64,000 nt of DNA from Achromobacter marplatensis (lineage in GTDB: Bacteria; Pseudomonadota; Gammaproteobacteria; Burkholderiales; Burkholderiaceae_B): NCBI RefSeq assembly GCF_002209535.1, contig NZ_NJIG01000024.1:1-64000 (forward strand). Direction: 5' to 3'. A model generated the notes under the pieces. That model did not search any database, had not been told where the DNA came from, and saw only the letters and a program-made list of their open reading frames with translations. The translations under genes and the position numbers were made by a program. Every line of letters begins with the position of its first letter. Position 1 is the stretch's first letter. Below, piece after piece: positions 8,627 through 16,668 of the stretch.

Positions 8627-9103
8627 TCAGTGATTAAAGCCAGAGATGTGGCCCACCCCGCCCACACCGCCGATCGACCCAAACGCGCCGATATTGCCGG
8701 CAACGAAAGTCCCCGTCGCCGACGCGGCGGTATCGGTTTTGCCGAATGACGCGCCGCCATTGGCGATACTGTCGCCCACCATAATGGGTGCGTTGCCCGT
8801 CACGTTGCCGTACGACTCGCTGGTGGCGTACTGGCGCGTGCTGGTGACCACTTGCGTACCGTCCCGGTTGAACGTGCCGCCGACTTGCGCGACGCCGCCC
8901 GTTTCGCCAAACGACGTCTGGCTGGAAGACCCGTAGCCATTGACTTGCGTGGCCACCACCGAACTGCCGGTGGAGACGGATGACGCCGTGCCATTGATCG
9001 TGCCGGCATGGCCGGTGATCGACACGGAAGGCATGCCCGGCCCACTGGCATAGGCCGATGCGGCAAACAAGGTCATGGCTGCGACTGCTGCGAGCTTTTT
9101 CAT
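8627..9103 (-). CDS. Secreted Gly/Ser/Thr-rich protein of unknown function
   Basis: A 158-residue protein with a clear Sec signal peptide (MKKLAAVAAMTLFAASAYAS, cleavage near AYA-S) and a strong SD (AGGAGG). The mature part is low in charge and rich in Gly, Ser, Thr, Asn and Val. It has alternating patterns such as SSVSTGSSVVATQVNG and TGTFVAGNIGAFGSIGG, suggestive of an extended beta fold, and it has no Cys. It precedes the Cys-containing secreted protein in the same direction. The composition recalls fibre- or surface-associated proteins, but no known family was recognised. Confidence 0.65.
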   Translation of the reverse strand: MKKLAAVAAMTLFAASAYASGPGMPSVSITGHAGTINGTASSVSTGSSVVATQVNGYGSSSQTSFGETGGVAQVGGTFNRDGTQVVTSTRQYATSESYGNVTGNAPIMVGDSIANGGASFGKTDTAASATGTFVAGNIGAFGSIGGVGGVGHISGFNH

Positions 9104-9491
9104 TTGAGCTCCTCCTGATCCGCTTCATGCGGATGCACAGGTGCCGGTGGCCGACCGGCGCGGACCGCTACGTCCCTCCCCCGTGCCCGCACATAGACGA
9201 GTGGCGTGGGACTTATGTATTGGTACGGAATGATTGCTCCGTCCTAGGCATGTCGATATCGGTTAAACGGGCGACCGGGTCTTTGTGGACGAGGCCTGTC
9301 TGTCAATCGGCAAGCGGAACAGACGAGCGCGCGAGCGCCACGCCATGCGTATGGACGATGAAAAAGGCAGGGGAGCCCTGCGCGATGCAGGGGGGCTCAA
9401 CTTTAAGGATGGGGCGACGCGTCTTGGGCTCGGACAAGGTGCCTAGCGCGCACGCCGGTAGGCAATCCGTTGATAGCCTTTAGGCTTACTG
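9104..9491. other. Intergenic region without a supported gene
   Basis: This 388-base gap lies between two minus-strand genes. It holds a minus-strand terminator for the membrane-protein gene (9360-9398) and must contain the promoter of the secreted Gly/Ser-rich protein. Open frames here have neither SD sites nor family resemblance. Confidence 0.6.
9360..9398 (-). terminator. Rho-independent terminator
   Basis: Read on the minus strand, an imperfect GC stem (GAGCCCCCCTGC against GCAGGGCTC, 9398-9373) is followed by CCCTGCC and five Ts (9365-9361). It lies about 95 bases past the stop of the membrane-protein gene at 9492. Confidence 0.6.
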
Positions 9492-9887
9492 TCAGCCAGA
9501 ACGAGCAGGCACCGGGTTGAAGAACTGCGCGGCTTCCCGGCGGAGCAGCCAGAGATCGCCCGCGACGAGAACCAGCAGGAAGCCGCACTCCGCCAGATCC
9601 AGGTCCGCCAGCACGTGGTAGCTGGCCAGCAGCAGGATGCCTAAACCGCCGGCCAGCCACGCAGGCCACACGGGAGCCAGGCCTTTGACCGGGGCACGCA
9701 AACCGCGGCTCCAGCACAGCCAGGCCATCAGCGGCAAGCACAGGACCGACAAGGGAATGTAGATGGCGATGGCCGACAGCAGTACCACCACACTGAACTG
9801 CGTGTTGAGCGCCAGCGCCATAACGGCGATAACGGCAATGCCTGCGTACCACAGCAGGCGGACGGCAATGAGACGAGTCAAGGTCAC
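9492..9887 (-). CDS. Small membrane protein of unknown function
   Basis: A 131-residue protein with about four hydrophobic helices: LLWYAGIAVIAVMALAL, VVVLLSAIAIYIPLSVLCLP, WLAGGLGILLLASYHVLA and ECGFLLVLVAGDLWLL. A positively charged loop (WSRGLRAPVKG) separates helices 2 and 3. The start is a GTG and the ribosome site is weak. No family was recognised. It is divergent from the ABM-domain gene with about 97 bp between. Confidence 0.6.
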   Translation of the reverse strand: MTLTRLIAVRLLWYAGIAVIAVMALALNTQFSVVVLLSAIAIYIPLSVLCLPLMAWLCWSRGLRAPVKGLAPVWPAWLAGGLGILLLASYHVLADLDLAECGFLLVLVAGDLWLLRREAAQFFNPVPARSG

Positions 9888-9984
9888 GGCTCGAGGAAAT
9901 CGGACAGGATGGAATTGGAATTTTCAGCCATACTACTCCGGCCGGTCGGGCCTCACCCGGCCCCAATTATTTGGAGACACCGTC

Positions 9985-10275
9985 ATGATCCAGGAGATTG
10001 CCAGCATTCATGTCCGCGAAGGACAGGAAGCGCTGTTCGAGGCAGGCGTTGCACAGGCCAAACCGCTGTTTCTGCGCGCCCGTGGATGCCATGGAATGGA
10101 GCTGTATCGCAGCATTGAACAGCCGCAGCGCTACACGCTGGTCGTCGAGTGGGAAACCGTCGAGAACCACATGGTGGATTTTCGGGAATCGCCCGACTTC
10201 CAGGAATGGCGCAAGCTGGTGGCAGGCTTCTTCGTCGAGCCGCCCCAGGTCCATCACGAACAGAAAGTGATCTGA
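9985..10275 (+). CDS. Antibiotic biosynthesis monooxygenase (ABM) domain protein
   Basis: A 96-residue single-domain ABM protein with a ferredoxin-like dimeric alpha/beta fold. Marks are the opening strand IQEIASIHVREGQEALFEAG, RARGCHGMELYRSIEQP, YTLVVEWETVENHMVDFRES and the closing PDFQEWRKLVAGFF. Such proteins act as cofactor-independent monooxygenases, heme-degrading enzymes or quinol oxygenases; the substrate cannot be read from sequence. The start at 9985 has GGAG 8 bases upstream. It stands alone and converges on the MazG gene with only 3 bases between. Confidence 0.85.
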   Translation: MIQEIASIHVREGQEALFEAGVAQAKPLFLRARGCHGMELYRSIEQPQRYTLVVEWETVENHMVDFRESPDFQEWRKLVAGFFVEPPQVHHEQKVI

Positions 10276-10278
10276 CCG

Positions 10279-10638
10279 TCAGCTCTCTTCAGGCGGATCG
10301 TCGTACTTGCGGGCGCTGCCGGCAAAACGGTCCGCCGGATATTTCTGCGCGTTCTTGACCATCTTGCGCGCCACGGCGTCGGCGATGTCGATGCCCAGCT
10401 GATCCGCCAGCGCCACCAGATACATCTGCACGTCCGCAATTTCGTCGGCAGCGTCCACCAGGCGTTCCGCCGCCATATTGCGCGATTCGGCCTCGGTCAG
10501 CCATTGGAACAGGGACACCAGCTCGCCGGCCTCGCCGGACAGGGCCATCGCCAGGTTCTTGGGCGAATGAAAGGGCTGCCACGCTCTTTCTGCCGTGAAG
10601 GCCCGCACGGCGAGTTTGATCTGTTCCAGGTCGGACAT
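10279..10638 (-). CDS. MazG-like nucleotide pyrophosphohydrolase (RS21-C6/dCTPase type)
   Basis: A 119-residue all-alpha NTP-PPase. The metal-binding EXXE...EXXD motif is complete: Glu36 and Glu39 in GEAGELVSLFQW, Glu66 and Asp69 in DEIADVQMYL. The family hydrolyses non-canonical or excess (d)NTPs to NMP and pyrophosphate, acting as a house-cleaning enzyme. It is the third gene of a minus-strand set with a DEDDh exonuclease and DUF1653 (28 bp downstream of the exonuclease), in keeping with nucleotide or nucleic-acid quality control. Confidence 0.9.
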   Translation of the reverse strand: MSDLEQIKLAVRAFTAERAWQPFHSPKNLAMALSGEAGELVSLFQWLTEAESRNMAAERLVDAADEIADVQMYLVALADQLGIDIADAVARKMVKNAQKYPADRFAGSARKYDDPPEES

Positions 10639-10665
10639 CGAATTTTCCAGATAGCAGGCGCTGCG

Positions 10666-11283
10666 TCAGGCCGCGGCCAGACGTGAACTGGCTGCCAGCG
10701 CGACGGCCACCGTCGTGCGCACGTCGGCCAACGCGCGGTGAGTGGGGTCCGAGGCGCCCACATGACGCGCCAGGATCTCGAGCTTGTGCGACGGCAGTTC
10801 CGGCCAGGCCCGCCGCGCCAGCGCCAGCGTGCAATGCGTGGGATTCGCAAACGGCAGGCCGGTCTGGTCAGCCGCTGCGCCCAGAAAGCGCCGGTCGAAC
10901 GACGCATTGTGGAAGAATACCGGCAAGTCCTCCACGAATTCCAGGAAGGACGAAAACGCCTGCACCACCGGCACGCCATGGCGGTCGATTTCCGCCTGGG
11001 TAATGCCGGTCAGCCGCGTGATGAAAGACGGCACGGGCGACCTCGTGCGAACCACTTGTGTATATTCGCGGGCCAGCATGCCGGACGCTTCGACCCGGAC
11101 AGCCGCGAACTCCAGGATTTCGCACGTGGCGGTGGACAGGCCGGTGGTTTCCAAGTCGGCCACAATGAACGGGCCGCGCAGCGCCTGCAAGGCCGAATCC
11201 AGCGCAGCCGAGGCTTGCGCGCGGTTGACGGTCGTGCGAGACGTCGCGCCGCTGGCGCGAGGCCGCCGGTTGAAGAACGTCAC
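10666..11283 (-). CDS. DnaQ-like 3'-5' exonuclease (DEDDh)
   Basis: A 205-residue protein with a complete DEDDh site: Asp43 and Glu45 (IVADLETTG), Asp130 (FHNASFDRRFL), His182 and Asp187 (THRALADVRT). The domain matches PolC/epsilon-type proofreading exonucleases. As a stand-alone protein it could trim DNA or RNA in repair or turnover. The start is placed at the GTG at 11283, which follows GGAG by 7 bases and lies 5 bases past the DUF1653 stop. A longer frame upstream would run back through that gene. Confidence 0.88.
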   Translation of the reverse strand: MTFFNRRPRASGATSRTTVNRAQASAALDSALQALRGPFIVADLETTGLSTATCEILEFAAVRVEASGMLAREYTQVVRTRSPVPSFITRLTGITQAEIDRHGVPVVQAFSSFLEFVEDLPVFFHNASFDRRFLGAAADQTGLPFANPTHCTLALARRAWPELPSHKLEILARHVGASDPTHRALADVRTTVAVALAASSRLAAA

Positions 11284-11288
11284 CGTAT

Positions 11289-11513
11289 TTACTCCGTCGG
11301 GTGCAACGGCGCGAAGCGCGGCGAACCGTCGGCCAATTGGCCAAAGAACAGCGTGGCGGGCCGCACCCACAGGCCGCGCGCGTGCGGCCACAGGTGTTCG
11401 TACACCACCATGGACTCTTCGGTCTCGGAATGACGGGCGGTACCCACATACAGGTAGAGACCGCCCTTGTAGTGGCGGTGCGAGGCAAGGGCGAGGGCTT
11501 CGGATTCGGTCAT
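11289..11513 (-). CDS. DUF1653 protein
   Basis: A 74-residue protein with the DUF1653 pattern: HYKGGLYLYVGTARHSETEE near the start, then MVVYEHLW and WVRPATLFFG. The family is small, widespread and uncharacterised. It is first in the operon with the DEDDh exonuclease and MazG, so a link to nucleic-acid maintenance is possible but inferred only from position. Confidence 0.85.
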   Translation of the reverse strand: MTESEALALASHRHYKGGLYLYVGTARHSETEESMVVYEHLWPHARGLWVRPATLFFGQLADGSPRFAPLHPTE

Positions 11514-11624
11514 GGACGGTGCCGCAAATAATGCGGCCCGGGCGGAAGCGATCCGGCCCAGGCCTGGGATTCAGACAATACCGTCTTTATAGCGCACTCG
11601 CGCGGGCCCCTGCCCGGCCGGACG

Positions 11625-13109
11625 TCAGTAGCGCACGTACTCCAACACCGGCTTGGGCGGCAGCGGCGTATTGGCCGCCTGCCTGGCCCGCACGGCCGCC
11701 GTCACGGGCTTGACCACCCCGACAGGCCGATGGTCTTTGCGCGCAGCCTGCGCATCCGCGGCTTCCTGGGTGGCCCGCAAGGTCTGGGCGGCTTCTGCCG
11801 TCATCTGCGTGATGTCTTCGGTGACATCCGCCAGTTTGGCCGATTGCGCCAACGACACGTTCACCACTTCCGCCATGATTTCAGTGACGCGGCGCGATGA
11901 GGCCACGATGTCTTCCATCGTGGTGCCGGCCGACTGCACCTGACCGGCGCCACTTTCTATCTGCTCGACGGAGGTCGTGATCAATCCCTTGATCTCTTTC
12001 GCAGCGGCGGCGCTGTTTTGCGCCAGACTGCGGACTTCGGCCGCGACCACCGCGAAACCTTTGCCGTGCGTGCCGGCGCGGGCGGCTTCCACGGCGGCGT
12101 TCAGCGCCAGGATGTTCGTCTGGAAGGCAATGCCGTCCATCACGCCGATGATCTCGGAAATGCGCCGCGAGCTATCGGTGATGGCCCCCATCGTCTGCAC
12201 CACGCCCTTCACCGTCTTGCCGCCCTGCTCGGCGACCTTGCTGGCGTCCAGCGCCAGAGCGTTGGCCTGGCTGGCGCGCTCGGCATTTTCGGTCAGGCCC
12301 TGCACGGCCACCCGCAGGGTCTGCGCGGCGGTGAAGCGCTTGGTGATGTCGGTGGCGTATTTCACGACCTTGAAAGGCCGGCCTTCCGCGTCGAGGATCG
12401 GGTTATAGCTGGCTTCGATCCACACCTGGCGCCCGCCCTTGCCGATGCGCAGGTACTGGCCCGTGTCATGTTCGCCGCTGCGCAGCTTGCGCCAGAATTC
12501 CTGGTAGGCGGCCGAGCGCGCCTCTTCGGGCCGCACGAACATGCTGTGATGCCGGCCTTCCACCTCAGCGGCGTGGTAGCCCACGGCATTCAGGAACAAG
12601 TCATTGGCGCGGATGATCGTGCCGTCCAATTCGAACTCGATAATCGCCTGCACCTTGGAGATCGCCGCCAACTGGCCTTCAGTGTCCGCCTGGCGCTGCT
12701 GCTGATCGGTAATATCAGTGGCGTACTTGACGACTTTGAGCGGCCGACCGCGCTTATCGAAGATGGGGTTATAGGACGCTTGCAGCCAAACGTCCCGGCC
12801 ATCGCGACGAACGCGGCGGTAACGGCCCGCGTCATAAGCGCCCTGCCCGAGCTTTTCCCAAAAAGCGAGATACTCGGCAGATTCGCGCTCATCCGGATCG
12901 ATGAACATGCGGTGGTGCTGTCCCAGGATCTCATCCAGGGAATAACCCATAGTGTCCAGGAAATTCTGATTGGCCATCAGGATGTGGCCTTCCAGATCAA
13001 ATTCGATGACGGCCTGCGCTTTATGGATAGCCGAGATCTGGCCGTACAAATCCGCCTTCTGCATGCCGCGTTCGCCGCGGAACAGGCGCCTTAGGGTGAT
13101 CCATTGCAT
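11625..13109 (-). CDS. Soluble chemotaxis transducer with two PAS domains (BdlA-like)
   Basis: A 494-residue protein with no transmembrane segment. Two PAS/PAC modules (about 25-140 and 145-260) are near-duplicates: each has IEFDLEGHI/IEFELDGTI, a QHHRMF/RHHSMF element and a VWLQASYNPI/VWIEASYNPI strand ending VVKYATDIT. An MCP signalling domain follows, with the hairpin tip IAFQTNILALNAAVEAARAG (327-346). Layout matches Pseudomonas BdlA and Aer-type redox or biofilm-dispersal sensors. The PAS ligand (heme, FAD or none) is unknown. The start at 13109 has AGGAGAAGCCACC upstream. A CheR/CheB pentapeptide was not found at the C-terminus (ends VLEYVRY). Confidence 0.9.
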   Translation of the reverse strand: MQWITLRRLFRGERGMQKADLYGQISAIHKAQAVIEFDLEGHILMANQNFLDTMGYSLDEILGQHHRMFIDPDERESAEYLAFWEKLGQGAYDAGRYRRVRRDGRDVWLQASYNPIFDKRGRPLKVVKYATDITDQQQRQADTEGQLAAISKVQAIIEFELDGTIIRANDLFLNAVGYHAAEVEGRHHSMFVRPEEARSAAYQEFWRKLRSGEHDTGQYLRIGKGGRQVWIEASYNPILDAEGRPFKVVKYATDITKRFTAAQTLRVAVQGLTENAERASQANALALDASKVAEQGGKTVKGVVQTMGAITDSSRRISEIIGVMDGIAFQTNILALNAAVEAARAGTHGKGFAVVAAEVRSLAQNSAAAAKEIKGLITTSVEQIESGAGQVQSAGTTMEDIVASSRRVTEIMAEVVNVSLAQSAKLADVTEDITQMTAEAAQTLRATQEAADAQAARKDHRPVGVVKPVTAAVRARQAANTPLPPKPVLEYVRY

Positions 13110-13626
13110 GGTGGCTTCTCCTGCCAAGGATGGGACGAAGTTTCTGACAACGGTCGACAAGCGGAATCTCTGAATCAGAACTGCTTGGCGCGTCCCAAAC
13201 TCAGTCAGTGCACGCCGCGCCGCATGCACTTGCTACCTGGTAGTCCGTCGCCACTGCGGTAACGGCAGGCCTGGACCAAAATTAAAAAAATCGAGAATGT
13301 ATCCAGTCGAAAATATTTAATCCTAAAAATGATCGATTCTCAACCTATTACCGACCGCTTTGCAGAAAAAATCGCGGCGCACCCTCGCATCGGATAATGA
13401 TTCAGCGACCTTCAACAGCGCAATCAGCCCGTGCTTATTGTGCCGTTCAGGGTTAATACCAATCCGCTATCTATTTTTCGCTGTTTGAAGCGCGCCGTTT
13501 ATTAATGGGCGGTCGATGACCCCATTATCAATAGACAGATGAAAATGCGGGTAGCATCAGGCGCCGCTCGGAAACTGCCGACGCGCGGCCGTTAACCCCT
13601 CCCCGCAGCCGCCGATGACTCGGACG
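13110..13626. other. AT-rich intergenic region upstream of the chemoreceptor gene
   Basis: This 517-base gap between two minus-strand genes has an AT-rich core at about 13275-13350 that is unusual for the window and contains a promoter for the transducer. No open frame with SD or family resemblance was seen, and no sigma-28 (flagellar) promoter was found. The rest looks featureless. Confidence 0.55.
13315..13343 (-). promoter_or_regulatory. Sigma-70 promoter for the PAS chemoreceptor gene
   Basis: On the minus strand TTGAGA (13343-13338) and TTAAAT (13320-13315) are separated by exactly 17 bp in an AT-rich stretch. The candidate lies about 205 bp upstream of the start at 13109, implying a long untranslated leader. 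Confidence 0.5.
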
Positions 13627-14337
13627 TCAGGCGGCGTCCAGTTCGCGATATTGGCGGAATATGCACTCGCCAAAAGGCAAACGCCGGCCGCTATCAAAAT
13701 AGGGCTGCAATGCCGGCAGCGACGCCACGCGCGCGTGCAAGGCCATCACGTTCGGATAATCCGATGCTACCGTCCCCATGCGTTTCGGGAACGCATAGAG
13801 CAGGCCGTCAACCAGATGGAACAACGACAGGTCGACGTAGGTCCAACGCTTGCCGCCGGCCAACCACGCCGTCGGCCCGCCGAGCACGCGTTCGAAATAC
13901 GCCAGGAATTTCGGTATGCGCTCTTCCCGGAAACTACGCGCCCGGCGCGCAGCCTCTTCTTTCTGGTCTTCGTAATAATCGTTGGCGGAAATGGGGTGAT
14001 GCGTATCGTGCGCCTCGGTCACCATATCGGCGATGGTCAGCTGAAGCTGGTTCACCCAAAGGCGTCCTTCCAGCGATTCCGGGGCCAGGCCGTGCTTTTC
14101 TCCCAGGAACAGCAGGATATTGGCGGTCTGGCCCAGCGTCATCCCGTCGGCCACCAGATAAGGCGGCGCGAAAGGCGGATGCTTACGCGGCGACTGCATG
14201 TCTTCGATCAGTGAATTTTCCGAGGCACCGGGTTCGCGCGCGCGTTCGCGATAGGGGATACCCCCCGCTTCCAGCGCCAGGCGCACGAACTCACCGCGCC
14301 CGGGAATACCGTCCCAATACCAGAGGTCATACGTCAT
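13627..14337 (-). CDS. Glutathione S-transferase family protein
   Basis: A 236-residue GST-like protein. The N-terminal thioredoxin-fold part begins MTYDLWYWDGIPGRGEFVRL, resembling sigma/pi-class GSTs in which an early Tyr and the GRGE(F/x)VRL segment sit at the glutathione site; APPYLVADGMTLGQTANILLFL supplies the cis-Pro and the Gln-Thr/Ser contacts. A helical C-terminal domain contains RWTYVDLSLFHLVDGL. AAGGAGAC lies 4 bases upstream of the start. It is 25 bp downstream of a GlxA-type regulator gene on the same strand and may be co-transcribed with it. Confidence 0.88.
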   Translation of the reverse strand: MTYDLWYWDGIPGRGEFVRLALEAGGIPYRERAREPGASENSLIEDMQSPRKHPPFAPPYLVADGMTLGQTANILLFLGEKHGLAPESLEGRLWVNQLQLTIADMVTEAHDTHHPISANDYYEDQKEEAARRARSFREERIPKFLAYFERVLGGPTAWLAGGKRWTYVDLSLFHLVDGLLYAFPKRMGTVASDYPNVMALHARVASLPALQPYFDSGRRLPFGECIFRQYRELDAA

Positions 14338-14362
14338 GCCGTCTCCTTGGGGTAAGCGAAGG

Positions 14363-15445
14363 CTAGGCAGGGAATACGCTGACACCGCCCTCTTGCCCGA
14401 TAGCCTGCTGGCCTCGGGCCTGTTGATACTGGCGCGGGGATAATCCGAAGTGCGCCCGGAAGTCGCGCGAGAAGTGCGCGCCGTCCGCAAAACCGCAGTC
14501 CAACGCAATCTGCGTGATGCTGCAAGGATTATTGAGCAACAACCAGCTTCCATATTCCAGCCGAAGTTGCCGCTGGAATGCCATGGGCGACATGCCCGTG
14601 GCAAGGCGGAACGCGCGCTCCAACTGCCGCCGTCCGACCCCGACGTAGCGCGCGATGGCGTCCAGCGGCGGGGGGTTGTCGATGCGCTGCTCGATAAAGT
14701 GCGCAGCCTGGCGCACGCGCAGGTCCTGGATGCCGGACAGGTCGGTGCGGAAATGCGCCTGCGGCACCCGGCCTGGGCGCACGCCCTGCAGCATCATGTG
14801 CCGCATCGCCTGCTGGGCCTTGTCGCGCCCGCAATGGCGGGCCACCAGATACAGGCCGAGGTCGATCGCCGCGGTGGACCCCGCGCAGGAGATCAGGTCG
14901 CCCTCGTCCACGAACAGGCGGTCCACCACCGCGCGGGTCTGCGGAAAACGCTCGCGGAACGCATCCAGCACATTCCAATGCACGCATACCGTGCGGGGCC
15001 CGATCACGTCGGCCTGCGCCAGCGCGAAGGTGCCGGTGCAGATGCCCAACAAGCGCACCCGCAGCGCCGCCGCCAGCCGTAGCCAGTCGCGCAGCGGCTC
15101 GGGCATGCGGCCGTTGATGTAGTCGTTGCCCCCGCACACGGCAACGTAATCGAACTGGGCGGGGTCGTCGGGCAGGCTGTCGGCCACATCGATGGTCAGG
15201 CCGGCGCTGGAGCAGCGCGGCTTGCCGTCCCAACTCATGACGCGCCATGCCGTATGGATCTGCCGACTGCGTCCGCCGTGGTCGCCGGCCAGGCGCAGCA
15301 CGTCCACCAAACCAGCGAAGGCAGCCAGCGTGAACTGGTCCATCAGCACGATACCGATGGTCAGTGCGGGTTTCCCCGGGGGCAGGCCTTGTGCGGCGTC
15401 CTCATAGGGGGAAGTGGCGGAGGCGGTGATTTCGACGTCAGTCAT
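14363..15445 (-). CDS. GlxA-family transcriptional regulator (DJ-1/PfpI + AraC HTH)
   Basis: A 360-residue regulator. The N-terminal DJ-1/PfpI-like domain (about 30-215) has the nucleophile-elbow-like LGICTGTFALAQAD and DYVAVCGGNDYING. The C-terminal AraC domain carries two HTHs (about 245-340), including LDAIARYVGVGRRQLERAF and ITQIALDCGFADGAHFSRDF. GlxA-type proteins such as ArgR, GbdR, CdhR and SouR often activate catabolism of arginine, glycine betaine, carnitine or sarcosine. It is divergent from the ABC transporter/proline racemase operon, the most likely target, and a related N-methylated or imino-acid inducer is plausible. The start used begins MTDVEITAS; the ribosome site is weak. 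Confidence 0.9.
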   Translation of the reverse strand: MTDVEITASATSPYEDAAQGLPPGKPALTIGIVLMDQFTLAAFAGLVDVLRLAGDHGGRSRQIHTAWRVMSWDGKPRCSSAGLTIDVADSLPDDPAQFDYVAVCGGNDYINGRMPEPLRDWLRLAAALRVRLLGICTGTFALAQADVIGPRTVCVHWNVLDAFRERFPQTRAVVDRLFVDEGDLISCAGSTAAIDLGLYLVARHCGRDKAQQAMRHMMLQGVRPGRVPQAHFRTDLSGIQDLRVRQAAHFIEQRIDNPPPLDAIARYVGVGRRQLERAFRLATGMSPMAFQRQLRLEYGSWLLLNNPCSITQIALDCGFADGAHFSRDFRAHFGLSPRQYQQARGQQAIGQEGGVSVFPA

Positions 15446-15599
15446 GACGCAATTATTCAAGTTTTTGTCCCGCGCCTTCAAGCTCGTTTTCCCGGGGATC
15501 GCCCAAGATGCAGGTATGGCAACGTCACGGTTCCGTCCTGGAGCACCCTGCTCCAGCGACACCCGCGACAAGCCGATAAATCGACAAGGGGAATCCGAC

Positions 15600-16652
15600 A
15601 TGGCAACACCTACCCGCAGCGCAGTCCGCGCCGCTTTGCTGGGCGCCGGGCTATTGCTGGCCACGCAGGCGATGGCGCAGCAGCAGAAGATCACCGTCGC
15701 CTGGTACGGCGGCAACTGGGGCGACGCGTTCCGCGCCTGCGTCGCCGACCCCTACACCAAGGCCACCGGCGTGACGGTCGTGCCGGAAGTCGGCACATCG
15801 ACCACCACGCTGGCCAAGCTGCAGCAGCAGAAGAACGCGCCTACGATCGACGTGGCCTGGATGGACGGCGGCATCAGCGAACTGGCCGCCCAGGCCGGCG
15901 TGCTGGACACGCTGGACCCCGCGGCCATCCCCAACCTGAAGAACGTCATCGACCAGGGCGTATACCGCAACGGCGATGCAGCCTATGCCGTCAGCACGGG
16001 CTATTACTCGTTGGGCATCACCTACAACACCAAGGAAGTGCCGCAGGCGCCGACCAGCTGGAAGGACTTGTGGAAGCCCGAGTATGCCGGCGCCGTCGCC
16101 GTGCCCTCGCCCGCGAATTCGTCCGGCGTGCCGTTCATTTTCTTCCTGGCGCGCGTCTGGGCCATCGACCCGTCAAACCTGGCGCCCCTATACGCCAAGC
16201 TGGCCACCCTGGACACCGCCTTGTTCTTCGACAGCTCGGGCGCGGCCAGCAACGCCTATCAAAGCGGCGAGGCCATCATCGGCGCGCACTTCAACGTGGG
16301 CGCGTGGGACTTGATCGACAAGGGCTTGCCTATCGGCTTCGCCGTGCCCAAGGAAGGCGCGTGGGCTACGGATGCCCGCCTGCATCTGGTCAAGGGCGCG
16401 CCTAATGCGGCGGCCGCCAAGAAGTTCATCGATACCGCGTTGACGCCAGACGCCGCGGCTTGCCTGGCCACGCGCCTGTACTTGGGGCCGGCCGTCAAGG
16501 ACGTGCAGGTGCCCAAGGACGTAGCCCGCAAGCTGCCGTGGGGCGCCGAGGGCTCGGTGAAGAACCTGAGCCTCTTCGACTGGAACCTCATCAACAGCCG
16601 CCGCGCCGAAGTCACCGACGCGTGGAACCGCCAGGTTGCCCGCAAGCGCTAG
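15600..16652 (+). CDS. ABC transporter periplasmic binding protein (PotD/SBP_bac_8 type)
   Basis: A 350-residue secreted binding protein. A signal peptide (MATPTRSAVRAALLGAGLLL... ending AMA) is followed by the polyamine-family pattern: ITVAWYGGNWGDAFRACVAD near the N-terminus, NAPTIDVAWMDGGIS, and TSWKDLWKPEYAGAVAVPSP. It is the first gene of an operon with one ATPase, two permeases and a proline racemase-family enzyme, so its ligand may be a proline-, betaine- or polyamine-like cation rather than putrescine itself. AGGGG lies just upstream of the ATG at 15600. Confidence 0.9.
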   Translation: MATPTRSAVRAALLGAGLLLATQAMAQQQKITVAWYGGNWGDAFRACVADPYTKATGVTVVPEVGTSTTTLAKLQQQKNAPTIDVAWMDGGISELAAQAGVLDTLDPAAIPNLKNVIDQGVYRNGDAAYAVSTGYYSLGITYNTKEVPQAPTSWKDLWKPEYAGAVAVPSPANSSGVPFIFFLARVWAIDPSNLAPLYAKLATLDTALFFDSSGAASNAYQSGEAIIGAHFNVGAWDLIDKGLPIGFAVPKEGAWATDARLHLVKGAPNAAAAKKFIDTALTPDAAACLATRLYLGPAVKDVQVPKDVARKLPWGAEGSVKNLSLFDWNLINSRRAEVTDAWNRQVARKR

Positions 16653-16668
16653 GGTCCAGGGATCAATC

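Noticed and set aside
13110..13626. Sigma-28 flagellar promoter for the chemoreceptor
   Set aside because: No TAAA-N15-GCCGATAA-like sequence was found. A sigma-70-type pair with 17-bp spacing fits better.
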